From the NCBI GenBank assembly GCA_963693365.1, contig CAVNZM010000016.1:5456001-5520000 (forward strand): a DNA stretch of 64,000 bases, written 5' to 3'. The notes beneath the pieces were generated by a model. It ran no database searches and was not told the origin of the DNA. It saw only the letters and a program-made list of their open reading frames with translations. Positions 12,581 to 56,338 of this stretch are shown one piece after another. Each line of letters starts with the position of its first letter. The first letter of the stretch is position 1. This DNA is from Amoebidium appalachense (Eukaryota > Ichthyosporea). The translations under genes were made by a program, and so were the position numbers.

Positions 12581-12812
12581 AGAGAGAGGGCGAGAGAGAA
12601 ACACGGAGAGAGAGAGAGGGGGGGGGGGGGGGGGGGGGGGGGCAAGGTATGGTCGCTTCTGAAACTGCCGTTGCGAAGCAGCCTGACGTACATTAAGTCT
12701 GTTTTTTTTGTGACCCCTAACACCAAACAATTTGGGAGGGCCTTCTGATAAACATAAAGTGACAAATTTGGGCCACTATGAAGCACTTCTACCCAGTTGT
12801 CCTTAAACATAC
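9877..12812. other. Repeat-rich spacer upstream of the kinase-like gene
   Basis: Contains T-run/G-run compounds at 10361-10389 and 11018-11054, G-rich blocks at 10645-10760 and 10919-10957, GT arrays at 10799-10860, 11126-11144 and 11233-11297, C-run/A-run compounds at 11544-11594 and 11653-11718, and a (GA)n/G-run block at 12240-12642. All long open frames here, including a 285-codon His/Thr one on the minus strand, are repeat translations. No gene is supported. Confidence 0.8.
12240..12642. repeat. (GA)n and poly(G) compound block
   Basis: Alternating (GA)n stretches and G-runs of 10-22 bases, with a short (GT)n insert near 12460-12490. The strand bias is complete: purines on the plus strand for about 400 bp. 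It lies downstream of the minus-strand fasciclin gene, about 170 bp beyond its poly(A) signal. Confidence 0.9.
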
Positions 12813-12818
12813 TTTATT
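12813..12818 (-). terminator. Poly(A) signal AATAAA for the fasciclin-domain gene
   Basis: TTTATT on the plus strand reads AATAAA on the minus strand, about 235 bases downstream of the TAA stop of the FAS1 gene, in otherwise AT-rich, repeat-free DNA. Confidence 0.5.
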
Positions 12819-13052
12819 ATTACATGGTCGCTGTGAAAGTTTACGTAAACATTAGCTCCGTAGATTCAATACAAAAGAAGCGAAGATACCTTCTGAAGGT
12901 AATTTAAAAACTTATGTAGGGTACTACTGTGTTACAGAATCGCGCCGCCTGCTATCCTAAATTACTAACTTAAACGGCGTCCGAGGCAACTGCCATTCAA
13001 TTTGAAATCATACGCAACAATTAATTGTGACGGATTCAAGGCTATGGCATAG

Positions 13053-14561
13053 TTAGCTTCTAGGAGGGGCCACCACGGTCTTTGAGTAGACCGTGTGTGT
13101 GCACGTGGACCGCTGCCTCACCGCCGCCCACACGGTCATGTTCTCCCTTGGCACCTGCACAGTCAGCACATACTCCCCGTTGGCCTTGTCGCCCACAGCC
13201 TCGCACACAGACTCCGCCTTCTGCACCTTCGCATCCGTCCACCCGAGGCACACAAACGTCTCCACGGAGGCGATGGGGTTTTCGTTCTTTGTGTCGGGCT
13301 TGAGGTCCCATGTGACCGCGGCCGCAGTGGCCAGAGCGTTGCCCAGAAAATAGTCGGTGGTGATGTTTGAAAGCTGCACGTTGTAGATGCGGTCGGTGTA
13401 GTTGTCCCACTTGCAGCCCCAGTTCACAGAGTCGTCCCCCTCGCTTGCAACATCCACCCCCTCTGTCAGCTGGGTGAATGCCGTGCGGCCACCGCACGAG
13501 CTCTCATAAGCCAGGCTCACAGACTCGACCACTCCCTCCTCGGGGGTAAATCCCAGGTCACCGCGGGTACCGTCAGTGTGCACACATCGTGTTTCCTTGA
13601 TGCCGCTGGGCTTCTTAAGGTCCACACACGTCCAGACGGTCAACCGTCCGGCCACCTGCTGATTTTCCATTTCATCGTGCGAGTCTATTCTGATCTCGGT
13701 GATGGACGCACCGGTGATTTTGTTGTTGCCGTTGCCGAGGTTGAGAGGAAAGCTCTTGTTGGCGTCAAACGTTTTGGCAAAGTATTGGAGCTTGGACGAG
13801 GGGGCCTTTGGTGGCTTGCAGAAAACGAGGGGGTCTTTGAACTTTGCAAGGTCCTCGTTGCCATTCTCGATGGGGATGCCCCCGGTGGCCATTGCAATTT
13901 TCTCGGTGCCGTTACGAAACTTGCACGGAATGACCATCCCGTCAATGGGCACAATCTCGCCGTTCATGGCGCCTGGAAGGAGCTCGTGGGACAGGTAGGC
14001 GGGGGAGGGGCAAGCGTCGCTCCGTGCAAAATGGCGCTCGTTTGCACCGTAGCCCACCGTGGCGTACAGAGTGAGGGCCTCGGGATAGCCCAGAAGGGAC
14101 GTGCCGCCGGCCCCTTCGTCGGGGTCGTACTTGACCACGTGCATCATCATGACGTCACGCATCATGTCCGGGGTCTTTTGCAGAAGGTCCCACGTGGAGT
14201 GGGGCACCTGGTCGAAGGCATCGTTTGTTGGTGCGTACACACGCAGAATGTTTCCAAATTCGGCAATGAAAGTATCGTTGGTCGTAAGTTCCTTGTACAC
14301 GCCGGTAGAATTTAGAAGGCTGGAGAAGGTGGAAAACTCAGGGCGGGACTGAACCTGCTCCCAGAGATCCTGGAATCCGTCCTTCTTTACCACCGCACAG
14401 ACCTTTGCATAGTTTGCACCTTTGTACTTGTCGCAGTCGTCTTCGCAGTAGATGGCACTCATGCAGTCAGGCGGGTATCTGTACCCGGGCTGGGTGGTGG
14501 GCACTGCGGTCTGACCGGCTGTTACCAGGGTGGTGGCACGTGCAAGGGCGGCGGCTGCCAT
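13053..14561 (-). CDS. FAS1 (fasciclin) domain protein, intronless, 502 aa
   Basis: One uninterrupted minus-strand frame. It stays open upstream to 14969, but the TATA box at 14656-14664 puts transcription start near 14630, so the ATG at 14559-14561 (MAAAALARATTLV) is chosen. Residues about 73-212 form one FAS1 domain: the H1-like segment LRVYAPTNDAFDQVP at 106-120, a central MMMHVVKYDP, and the H2-like GEIVPIDGMVIP at 201-212. FAS1 domains mediate adhesion in secreted or cell-surface proteins. Seven N-glycosylation sequons (N84, N95, N217 and four later) and many cysteines point to the secretory pathway, yet the N-terminus shows only a weak hydrophobic stretch and no clear signal peptide. 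The C-terminal ~290 residues match nothing I recognise. The neighbours are unrelated. Confidence 0.9.
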   Translation of the reverse strand: MAAAALARATTLVTAGQTAVPTTQPGYRYPPDCMSAIYCEDDCDKYKGANYAKVCAVVKKDGFQDLWEQVQSRPEFSTFSSLLNSTGVYKELTTNDTFIAEFGNILRVYAPTNDAFDQVPHSTWDLLQKTPDMMRDVMMMHVVKYDPDEGAGGTSLLGYPEALTLYATVGYGANERHFARSDACPSPAYLSHELLPGAMNGEIVPIDGMVIPCKFRNGTEKIAMATGGIPIENGNEDLAKFKDPLVFCKPPKAPSSKLQYFAKTFDANKSFPLNLGNGNNKITGASITEIRIDSHDEMENQQVAGRLTVWTCVDLKKPSGIKETRCVHTDGTRGDLGFTPEEGVVESVSLAYESSCGGRTAFTQLTEGVDVASEGDDSVNWGCKWDNYTDRIYNVQLSNITTDYFLGNALATAAAVTWDLKPDTKNENPIASVETFVCLGWTDAKVQKAESVCEAVGDKANGEYVLTVQVPRENMTVWAAVRQRSTCTHTVYSKTVVAPPRS

Positions 14562-14655
14562 CTTTTTGTTTTTGTTTTCCGGGCCTTGCACAGCTGTTCG
14601 AAGTGCTTGATCAAGGCTTGGTTGAAGTTCTGAAGCAGTCCGACTGAGAGCGGCG

Positions 14656-14664
14656 CTTTTTATA
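14656..14664 (-). promoter_or_regulatory. TATA box of the FAS1 gene, with CCAAT box upstream
   Basis: TATAAAAAG on the minus strand, about 95 bases upstream of the chosen ATG. About 30 bases further upstream (plus-strand GATTGG near 14693-14698) is a CCAAT box in minus orientation. The pair resembles a focused core promoter and fixes the start codon choice. Confidence 0.65.
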
Positions 14665-15340
14665 CTAGGTTGAGCTAGATGGCGGCCGCTGCCGATTGGT
14701 TCAGCCCTAGTGACGTCACTGAAATTCCTTTGCAAACTAAGCCGCAATGCGGCATGCGGAAAGCAACTTGCTGCCAGGAGTGGCGGCGACTTCCAGACAA
14801 TATGTTTATATTTTGTTCTTTCCATTTTTTTTTGGTTTTCTTTTCTAAAATCGTAAAGCGTAGTGTTATATATTTGTCTTAATTGACGGCAGCTGGACAC
14901 TGACTGCCGCCTAAAACTTTCCGCAAATTGACGCGCATTCCCGATTGGATGATTTTTCAGTCCCCCCATACTCCAAATCGGAGGCTTTGGTGAGTAGGAT
15001 TGTATTATTGGAATGGATAGCTTCGCGCAACATGCGGATATAATGTCGTCGTCTCAAATACATGCGCTTGTTTCCTGCCTATTATATACCAACTTATGTT
15101 ATGATTCCTGCTCATGCATGATGTTGGGTGCAACATGGCACTCAGTGATCGCTTTCCAGAGACAGTCTAGGGGTTTGTAAACAGCCCGTGCTGTTTGATT
15201 GGTCCCTGAGTCGCCAGCGATGATTGGAGGGGAGGCCGCCGCCCAGTCCACCGGTCCGGTACTGCGCCCGGCCGTCCACCGTCCGGCCCCCACGGTGACG
15301 CGTGTACCTGACCGGTGTGGTGGTGCCTCAGTGGTGACGC

Positions 15341-15342
15341 CG

Positions 15343-15390
<48 letters not shown>

Positions 15391-15394
15391 TGTG

Positions 15395-15470
<76 letters not shown>

Positions 15471-15472
15471 TG
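15341..15472. repeat. (CGTG)n tetranucleotide array, about 33 units
   Basis: Near-perfect tandem CGTG from 15341 to 15472 with one TG variant near 15393. Each unit carries a CpG. It is followed at once by G-runs and a long (GA)n. Confidence 0.95.
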
Positions 15473-15545
15473 TTGGGGTGGGAGGGAGCTCGAGAGAGTG
15501 GGAGAAAAGAGGGGGGGGGGGGAGAGGGGGAGGGGGGGGGGGGGG

Positions 15546-16014
<469 letters not shown>

Positions 16015-16634
16015 AGTCGGAGACTGAGAAAGAGAGAGGTGTATCTACATAGTTTGGCACAAAAAACGTACCGTGACAAATACACCATTTCGATGGCCGT
16101 GCACATGAATGTTGGAAACTTGGCCGAGAACCTTTACTTTCAATTGCCAACCTGGCAATATTTCTTGCTCAGACATTTTATTAATCTCCCATAGCATAGC
16201 CCAACTCTGTTCACTGTTTCATTGGTTTATTATTATGCATGCATGCAACATCAAAGCTTATTAGGTTCCGAAACACCCCAGTATTACAAATGCTAGTCAA
16301 TTCAACAAAATTTATACAAATTTAACCTGCGCGCGCCTGATGATTTCTAACAATGATTCTTCCCTTTTCCTTTTACCTTATTCAAGACTTTTTGTTTTTG
16401 TTCAAATTAGCAACACACACTGTTGTTATCAACGACTCTTTAAGACACAGTGGTCACCACCAGCTTTAGGTTGGTACCGACCCCATGCTTGGGTCGTGTT
16501 AGCCTGTACTCAGCCAACCTGCAGAAGTGATCATCACTCCTCCCATTAGATACGTATACGGCACCACTATATCGAAGTCCAAAGCTATACTGCCATCCAT
16601 CCTGGACCACGCATTGTTTTTTTGAATCCAGGAT

Positions 16635-16636
<2 letters not shown>

Positions 16637-16675
<39 letters not shown>

Positions 16676-16684
16676 CCCAAAAGG

Positions 16685-16714
<30 letters not shown>
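16637..16714. repeat. C-run/A-run compound
   Basis: About 40 C with a single T interruption, then AAAAGG, then about 29 A. One of roughly twenty C-then-A blocks in the window; a (CA)/(CGCA)-type array follows to about 16790. Confidence 0.9.
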
Positions 16715-16716
<2 letters not shown>

Positions 16717-17278
16717 CACACACACGCATGCACGCCTGCACGCACGCCCGCACGCACACACGCACGCACGCACGCATGCACACACGCATACAAGAGAGGG
16801 ATCGAGACACAGCCACAAACAACAACACACTTGTACACATGTCACGGCGACTGTCACACACCCTAGTATCGCACCCATGCTTGAAATCTGCAGCCGCATT
16901 ATCTCTTCATGGGCCATTGCACTGATCGCCACTCGGACAATGAACATAACGGTACGTCTAAACAATGATTGACACAACTTCTATCACTATCCTACACGAC
17001 TTCTGTGTGACGATGCGTAAGAAAAAAAAAATTGCCGTAATTACGCCATTTATAGTATATATAGGCAGAGCCCGTGAAGCATTGCACACCCCATACTCGG
17101 GTAAAAGATAGGGAGATGGGTTTGACCTTTGTAATCAAAGGGATTTCCTAATGCTTAGTCCTTACCCAGAGATGTGGCGCACTACTTTGCAACGTATCTG
17201 CACCGCATTGTCTCTTATGAATGCGTACGAAGCGAGTCGTCTAGCCTAAGTCTGTAACGTTGCATTCCATCCTCCCGA

Positions 17279-17280
<2 letters not shown>

Positions 17281-17314
<34 letters not shown>

Positions 17315-17375
17315 CACACACACACATCTCACATGTGCACACACACACAAACACACACACACACACTCACACACA

Positions 17376-17442
<67 letters not shown>

Positions 17443-17471
17443 CCTCGCTCTCTCTCTCTCCCTCCCTCCCT

Positions 17472-17521
<50 letters not shown>

Positions 17522-17522
17522 A
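17281..17522. repeat. C-run, (CA)n and (CT)n compound
   Basis: A 31-base C-run, then interrupted (CA)n, then (CT)n for about 140 bases with a few CCCT interruptions. It is pyrimidine-rich on the plus strand for its whole length. Confidence 0.9.
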
Positions 17523-18531
17523 AGCCTTCTCCCCTCCCTCACTCCCACCCACCAACCCAACCACCCGTACCGTGCAACTGCCAACTCTTATACATAGCTT
17601 GTGGCTACATGTATTGTCACGGACTGCGTCTATCCACATGTATACATGTATGTAGGCCGACAACACCACGGCTGCATATGTATGCACAAACAGCTGAGGT
17701 ACTTTTGGCTACATTTAATATGCTGGTGTGGAGGATTATTCTCTACAGTGCCAGCATTTCTCTAGAATCATTGCAGCCACAGAATTTCTGTAAATGGAAG
17801 AGACAAAAGCAAGCATATACTCTGACGTCAGTATGACGTAGCACCAACGTCCGAAATGACGTTATGTAGGGAAATGCCGGCATATAGACCTTCACGGATG
17901 CTCGGCTACATGCATACATGCCACACCATACTTTTGCATATGTACGAACATGTGCTTTCGCATGGGAAAGCTATAATTGCAGAAATTTATTCATCTCTTA
18001 TGTAAGTAAGTCCTATACTTGGGTGTGTCAGAAGTCAGAATAGGAAAACAACGATCCGTGATACATCGATACAGCATATGCATGCATGCATGTGTCGTGT
18101 AAATATGGATCGAAATTCAGGATCAGTCCTGATGGAAAACATAGACATAATCATTTTTGGATTCGGCCACAATTATATCACATCAAGCAATTATGCAAAA
18201 TGGTCATTTGCAGTGCTGTGTAATCGGCGAAATGCTGGATAGAGTTTCCGGGTCCGGCCCTCCCGCGTGTGTGAAGGAACTGCCTCTAGTGTAATACTAA
18301 TGCCTAAAAAGTACGTTCAGCATGTGTCAACACACAAACAATCCTTGTGCGTGGTTGCACCGCGATTCTTTCCCAGACACCACACAGGGTTTTCATGGCA
18401 CAGAATATGCGTACCTGCACAATGCACAAACCGAGCTTATCCAAAGGGCCAAAGCACTCAAAAAAACACAAAGGTAAGCATAGCCGGTAAAAAACAAGGA
18501 AAAAGGAAAACAGAAAAGCAGGAAATGATAA

Positions 18532-18563
<32 letters not shown>

Positions 18564-18686
18564 ACACACACACACACAAACCCACCCCTCCCTGCAACAA
18601 AACCACCACCTACCCACCTACCCACACACCATCATCACCACAACAACCAAGCACATTCACAGCTTAGACAACATTCCATTCCCATT

Positions 18687-25450
<6,764 letters not shown>

Positions 25451-26406
25451 TTTGTTATAACACACAAAGGATCGCCTATTCTATTAAATGTGGTTGGTCT
25501 GTTAGCCTCTTGTTGGCTATATTGTTTCCCTCCCCCCAATTGATGTTTTGGTGCCGAGAACTGTGGGAAACCACAGTAAGCCAGTCAAGCGGATCTTAGC
25601 CCTGTCCTCCAACCTCTCCCGAGTGTCCAAACACCAGAAATCTTAGCAATACCTATAAGTGTCTCCTCCCTGTCCACCCTAAGCTCTTCTATACGTATGC
25701 CAAATGATGTCTTTGAAGCCGGAAATGTTGCTCCACAAACCGCCGGTTGAACGGTGGACGTGAGTTGAAAACTGAGCGTTCCTTCTTCCAGCTGGCCGCC
25801 AGCTGGGTACTGTTGAGTCTCCTCAGAGGCTCAGACTTTGCTGTCATGCCAAACGCAATTCCTATTGGCTGACGTTGCGCGTTATTTCCCTATAAAGGCA
25901 AAAACGCTCAAAGGTCGAGCCAATCGGAACGGCGTCAGATAGAAACTTCTACATTCCAACGGCATTTCAAGCCCTGCTTCTGCCTGTCTGCAGTGCCTCT
26001 TTGTCAAGCGACCCAAATCTTTTCGGGCCAAGCTCGGCCCGGAATGATCCCTGGTTCGGAAGGTGATTTCGCCGTGACGTCACAACCATCTGCCTAAGCA
26101 TTTCTTGGACTCTGTCACAGGTTGTCGCTACACAAGGGAGAGTCGGGGAAACGAGTGGTGTTTGGTTTCCTGTTTCCTGTTTCTTGTAATTTGACGTGAG
26201 GGTTCCATTAGTAGCTTTTGGTGAGGGATAAGCGTATGTAAAAACGAGCTCGACTAGCCTGTAGGAACTTTTTTTTTTTTTTTACAGAGAACGCACTTTC
26301 AAGGGAGCCACACACAAAGGAATCTCCAATAGGGAGCGAAGTGCTCCTAGGCAGTGAGGTTTTCTAAAAACATCGGGGCCGGGGGCTCCTTGTTTGCATC
26401 GACATA
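25451..26406. promoter_or_regulatory. Divergent promoter region, CaMKK-like (-) and SF3B1 (+)
   Basis: The two start codons (25450 minus, 26407 plus) are 956 bases apart with no simple repeats between, in contrast to the flanks. TATAAAG at 25891-25897 and CCAAT-type boxes at 25864-25868 (inverted) and near 25919 are visible. T15-ACAG at 26272-26286 looks like an acceptor, so SF3B1 may have a 5' UTR intron with its first exon near 25920. Which element serves which gene is inference. Confidence 0.5.
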
Positions 26407-51485
<25,079 letters not shown>

Positions 51486-52719
51486 ACTATGGAATGTGTG
51501 CGTGTGGGATTATGGTGTTTTTTGAGTGTGTTTCCATTTTGGGGGTTGGGGGGGATTGGGTTTGGGGGGGGGGGGGGGGTTCTTTTGTCTGTACTATTAT
51601 TGCTGTGTATTTGTGATTTGGTGTTTGTTTTTTCAACCCGGAATGGCATCACCTTATTCCGATTGTGCATAGGTGGACGAATTTTTAATTGTTTCTTCAT
51701 ATGGGTGTATGCTATCGCTGTGCGGCCCGTGATGTGGTACATAGCAACGGGGGAGGTACGGAGAGTTTTGTGCATGGGTGCTATAGGTTCTTTTACCCTG
51801 GATATATATGTGTAGTGATCTATTGTTTTTGTTTGTTTGTTTTTTTTTTTTTTTTTACATCATAGGTGTTATGTTAGAGCAAGACGTTTTAATTTGCAAG
51901 GAATCTTGCTCTATGTTCTTGCCGACCCTTTATTCAAATCACACTTGTTGCCAACCGGGTGGTATTGGTTTGCTTGGTCGGATTTGTTGAAGCATGTAAA
52001 GTGTGCTGGAAGGTGGAAATGCTGTAAAATAAACCGTCTGTTTTGTTTGCACAAATGTCATTCCTGTTCAGCACAAATTGAACGCAGGGCAGGTATGTGT
52101 TGGGCGTGTGCGCGCGAATGACCATGGGCCAAGTGTGCCTGTGTGCCCAGATTATGCCGTTGCGTGTGTGTGCGCGCGCCCGTGTGTCCGTGGGTGTTTT
52201 CGTGGCATTGTGCATGTTTGTGCGCTGATTTGTGTGTGCACGTGTACACGTGTCTGTGTGTGTGTGTGCGGGTGACGCTGGATGGCCACGACAACATGTG
52301 TATGCGTGTGTATGCGTACGTGTGTGTGCGTATGTGCAGTAGGCGGGCGTGTGTGTACGTACATATCATGTGTGTGTGTGCGTGTGTTTTTTGTGCGTGT
52401 GTTTTTGTGTACGTGTGATACTGTGTGTGCCACGTGCACGGCGTGTGTATATGTCAGTGTGTGTGTGTGTGTGTGTGTACGGGTGGGTGTGCATGCCTCG
52501 GACCCAAGGCTAACATTCTTTATAAAAAATTTAAGGGATCCGTTAATCTGGGGCAATGATTTAAATTTCACTCGTCTAGATGTACATGCGTGGATCATGT
52601 TGGAACGTTATGCATATATGTGCTTGTGCACACACGTGTACGTGTGGACATGTACGTAGCAGCTGAGGTGCCCCGTGGCCAGGGGGGGGGGGAAGGGGCG
52701 GCGGAGGGGTGGGTGCATT

Positions 52720-52779
<60 letters not shown>

Positions 52780-53634
52780 AGATCTCGAGGGTCACGAGAG
52801 AGGGGATTCGGAGGAGGTTCATGATCATATGAACCGATGGAACTGTCGATAGTTCGAATATGTGCCAATCCCCCCCCCCCCCCCAAAAAAAAGCCCACAC
52901 ACATACACAATATCCAGGCAACATGCGTACGTCGTAGCCAATGGTGCGATTTACTAATCAGGCAAAATGTTCGTGTGGTATGTCGGTCTGGGACCCTTCT
53001 ATACTACACAGGTGACCTTGTGTCTCGGGTCCGTTGTCTTTTTCCAGAAAACTCATACAGTATCTGCTTGAGAGGTAACATTCTCCACGTCATTATAAGC
53101 AGGGCACGGAAATATATATGTTTTCTAGCGGTACAGAGCGGTGTACACATCGTTTTTTTTTGACAATTTGGTGTGCGTACAAATTTGGTGCTCGAGACGC
53201 AAGGGTTAAAAAGGAGTACAGGAGACTGCACGGATACCTGACGTCCAATGTGTGGAGAGTTTAGTTTAAAAGTCACCACCATGTATCAACACACTATCGC
53301 TATACTTAAAAAGGCGACACTTATTCACCATGATGAACGTCTATGGTCTATATACACGGTCATTTCGGCTGTCTTTACTAACACTAAAAGTCGTAGCAAT
53401 ACCAACCTAATATACAACAAAAGTACACACACAAACTATCACTCATCCGAATGGTTGGCCAAAGGGGCCCGTTTTGTGTTATCCTGTCCCGTACATTTCT
53501 TGTAGTGCTGTCGCGGATTAGCAATGCTATGTGAGTTGCGCATGTGCAAACACAGGGCCTGTATGGTGGTATACACTCTAGTGCACGCATCCTCCACACA
53601 TCGCCACTGCCGCATCCCGTCATACTCGCACGCC
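51486..53634. other. SF3B1 3' UTR and spacer
   Basis: Up to about 52050 this is probable 3' UTR. Beyond it are TG-rich degenerate repeats (52090-52500) and one of the longest G-runs of the window (52723-52778, 56 G). Open frames at 53004-53282 (-), 53248-53505 (+) and 53384-53623 (-) overlap one another and have no recognisable domain; one of the minus frames could be a downstream exon of the next gene but I cannot show it. Confidence 0.6.
52028..52033 (+). terminator. Poly(A) signal AATAAA for SF3B1
   Basis: AATAAA about 540 bases after the SF3B1 TAG, followed within 20 bases by a TG/T-rich stretch (CTGTTTTGTTTG) as expected downstream of a cleavage site. No better match lies closer to the stop. 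Confidence 0.6.
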
Positions 53635-54976
53635 TTACCCCCTCCCTCCTTTCGCCTTCTCCTGCGAACCTACGCTCTGCGTTTCGCTGCTTGGCGTTAC
53701 TATTCCGTTCCTGCCACTCTTCGCCTTTTCTTCCGGACTTGCGCTACGTTTTTCGTTGACTGGTGTTTCTCTGCCGTTCCCACGATGTTTCTTCGATTTT
53801 GGATTTCTCTCCGTCTTCTCTTTCTCGTCGTTCGGAACCTTGGCCTCACTTTCCTTCTCTTCGGCAGCCCCGGCCCGGCGTTTGCGTCTACTCCCTTCGT
53901 TATTACTGCTCGGTTGGCTTGTTTGTTTTGAAACCTTCCGTTTTTCCGCTACCTGCCTCTTCACTGTTTTGCTCTGCCTTGGATTACTGACCTTTTCCTT
54001 GTCTGTCTCCGTGTCCGCTCGTTTCTCTGTTGTCTTCTTTTGGGCGTTTTGGCTCTGCCATAAGTAGCTAGCCATTTCTTCATCCGTCTCCGTTTCATCA
54101 TCGTCATCAGAATTATATGCCGGAATAAAGGGATAGTGTTTGTAATTGTGTGCGTATGCATGGTTTGAATACGTGGAAGCGGTTGTCGGCAGCGGGGGGG
54201 AATTTCTCGTCGGTGTTTTTAAGCGTTCCTTCACATGGAAGCGATGAAAACGTATTTACAGGCTGCAAGGGGGGTTCTCTTGAGGTGATGCTGAGCGGGG
54301 AAGAAATCACCGAGGGAACCGTGGGCGGAGTGACACTCGAATCCATAACGTTTTCCTTAGCCCTCTCTGGACACGACAGACGCTTTTCACACTGTGGATA
54401 TCCTGGGTGGCCTTGGTCCGAGGGGGGAGCGTGGGTGTTTGACATAGAGAAGCCGATCTTGTCGAAAAAACAGGAAATGTTGAACTCCCCCGTATTGGTC
54501 TCCTCGGAGAAAGCACTTAGCCATTCGTCGCGCTGGTCAGAACTATATGAAGTCGTCGAGGTGGTGGGAGAGCGCGCTGCTGAATGGGGTGTGTGCGTGG
54601 GTAGGTGCCTCTCGGTGTCTTCGTCACGTTGCGCAGATGGTTCGGATGTTTTGGTAGATGTGCTCGGGGTGTTCTGTGGCAACGCACTATGGTGTGGATG
54701 AGTATAGTTTACGGGGGCTGTCTGGCCGTCAGGCACAACCGGTTGGATGGAGCCGTTCGTGTTTACGGTTTTCAAGGAATGGCGCTCAAAGGATTCCTCT
54801 GCAAAGACTGGGGGGTGAGGATACGACCCTGGGTTCTGGATGGTTATCTCCGTTTTCGAGTAGTGATGGAGAAGGGGTGTTTTGTCCGGTGTATATGGAG
54901 GTGTTGGTTGGCTTCCGCTGGCTTGGCTGTGTGTTTCGTTGGAATCACTCGACAACGGGACTTCCTGGGCGTGTTC
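53635..54976 (-). CDS. Unrecognised gene for a disordered protein (S/T/P-rich then K/E-rich)
   Basis: Minus strand. An acceptor (TTAACAG) precedes 54976, so this is an internal or last exon; no ATG opens the frame and upstream exons are not found. The first frame (to 54113) is rich in Ser, Thr and Pro. The second (from 54234 to TAA at 53635) has an acidic run of about 20 residues, then alternating Lys/Glu/Arg segments including an RRKRR cluster, suggesting a nuclear protein. The frames are offset by one. They join if one C of the seven-C run at 54196-54202 is dropped, or if GTAAATACG...TGTGAAG (31 nt, just upstream) is an intron. GTAAGG at the end could be a donor instead of a stop. Function unknown; a sequencing error in the homopolymer is possible. 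Confidence 0.45.
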
Positions 54977-56242
54977 CTGTTAACCCATGTTGTGAGCTAA
55001 AGCCCCTTTGCACGTGCACAGAACACGTAACTTCCTTGGTAGTCAAACTCAAGATTAGTGTTACCTCAAGGACTCGAAGACACTAGAGACAAAAAAATAG
55101 ATATCAGCACGGATACAAACATAGTTCTCGCGCCTTCCAGTTTTTAGGACACGTTAACAAGCAAGGAAAACGAACATAACAGTTCCCTGTTGAGGTTGTG
55201 GGATATTCGTTTCGCTTGAGCTTATGTAAGCGCCTTGTTCCTTTGAAAACAAAGATGAACACCACTACAAAAAAAAACTCTAGTATTCGCTGAAGCGCTC
55301 TCCACAAACAAATCCAGGATTGATTTTGGATAGAAAAGGTTTTTTCTTTTCAAGTGGGTGTCGGAGATAGGCCAAGTCAAAAGCATCCAGAAAAGTGCTG
55401 GGGAAGGGGCCAAGAGACATACCATTGTTTCCCGAAGTGTTTTCCACTGCAGTTTCTTGAAAACCTTTCAGTAAAAAAAGTAGCCCCTCGTGTTTAAAAT
55501 CAACCAAACTAACCTAAAACGTCTGAGCACATTTTCTGACAAGTTGTCTGAAAAACGAACAGTTTTCTTGGGAGCCTGAAAAAAACTCTTTCAGCGGTTC
55601 TAGTAAGTCTTCCTACTGCCCAACAAAGTAATTTACATATCACTCCTCTTTCTCCCTCGCACCTTCGTTTTTCTGTGTATGTGTGCGTGCGCGTGTGCGT
55701 GCGCGTGTGTCTGTGTGCGTGTGTGTTTTTTCTTTTTTGCTCTCTATCTCGTTCCTGAACTTTCGTTTCTACTTCTGACAAGTCACTTGTGAGGTTAAAA
55801 ATAAATCTGGTGACGACATGCGGTCAATCACCCCAAACTTATTCTTGTCGCAGTGTCCAACTCAGAACTGGCCTCTCGTGGTTTACTAGATATCCTGTCT
55901 TCACATGATTTTATTATTTTTTGCGTACTTTATACAGTATCAAACTCATATTAATGTTAATTTAGTGCTCCTTTAGGCTATTTAGCTATATAATGAATGT
56001 ATGCAGTAATATTTGTGCATCAAACGCTATTTTGCTAAGCCGAAAATTGAAGACAGCATGCCTACACATGGGAGACATCAGAGTTTTGGAGGAACCTTGT
56101 GGTGCGTTGGAAACCACTCACATTTTTTTCGCTTTTTTTGGCTTATCTTTTAGAGTAGTGTAAAAAGTTATCCATTCTCAAACATGATTGGTTTATCGGA
56201 GCAAGAAGGTTGTTGATTGGCTATTAACCTGACCCCAGCTGC
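54977..56242. other. Spacer between two divergent orphan genes
   Basis: AT-balanced DNA with one GTGCGTGC-type patch at 55680-55725. A 75-codon minus-strand open frame at 55280-55507 (with FKHEGLLFLLKGFQETAVEN) has protein-like composition and could be an upstream exon of the minus-strand gene, but no splice choice that I tried gives a clearly matching phase. Nothing else is supported. Confidence 0.5.
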
Positions 56243-56250
56243 TATATAAA
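56243..56250 (+). promoter_or_regulatory. TATA box with two upstream CCAAT-type boxes
   Basis: TATATAAA at 56243-56250. Upstream are two GATTGG elements (about 56186 and 56214), inverted CCAAT boxes. This places transcription start near 56275-56280, so the in-frame ATG at 56255 would not be transcribed and the ATG at 56339 is the likely start of the next gene. Confidence 0.65.
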
Positions 56251-56338
56251 GCTGATGCCCCCTCAGTCAAGTTCAGTCACGGTCCCACAGACACGTGCTA
56301 GTTTGCGAGCGTGGCGAATATATTTGAACACAAACAAA

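Noticed and set aside
13578-14315. 245-codon plus-strand frame across the FAS1 gene
   Set aside because: Antisense shadow; the minus-strand frame has the FAS1 motifs, TATA box and poly(A) signal.
53524-53931. 135-codon hydrophobic plus-strand frame
   Set aside because: Antisense of the Lys/Glu-rich minus-strand frame; Phe/Leu richness is the mirror of Lys/Glu codons.
56255-56338. Upstream ATG of the plus-strand orphan gene
   Set aside because: It lies only about 5 bases after the TATA box, so it should not be in the mRNA.
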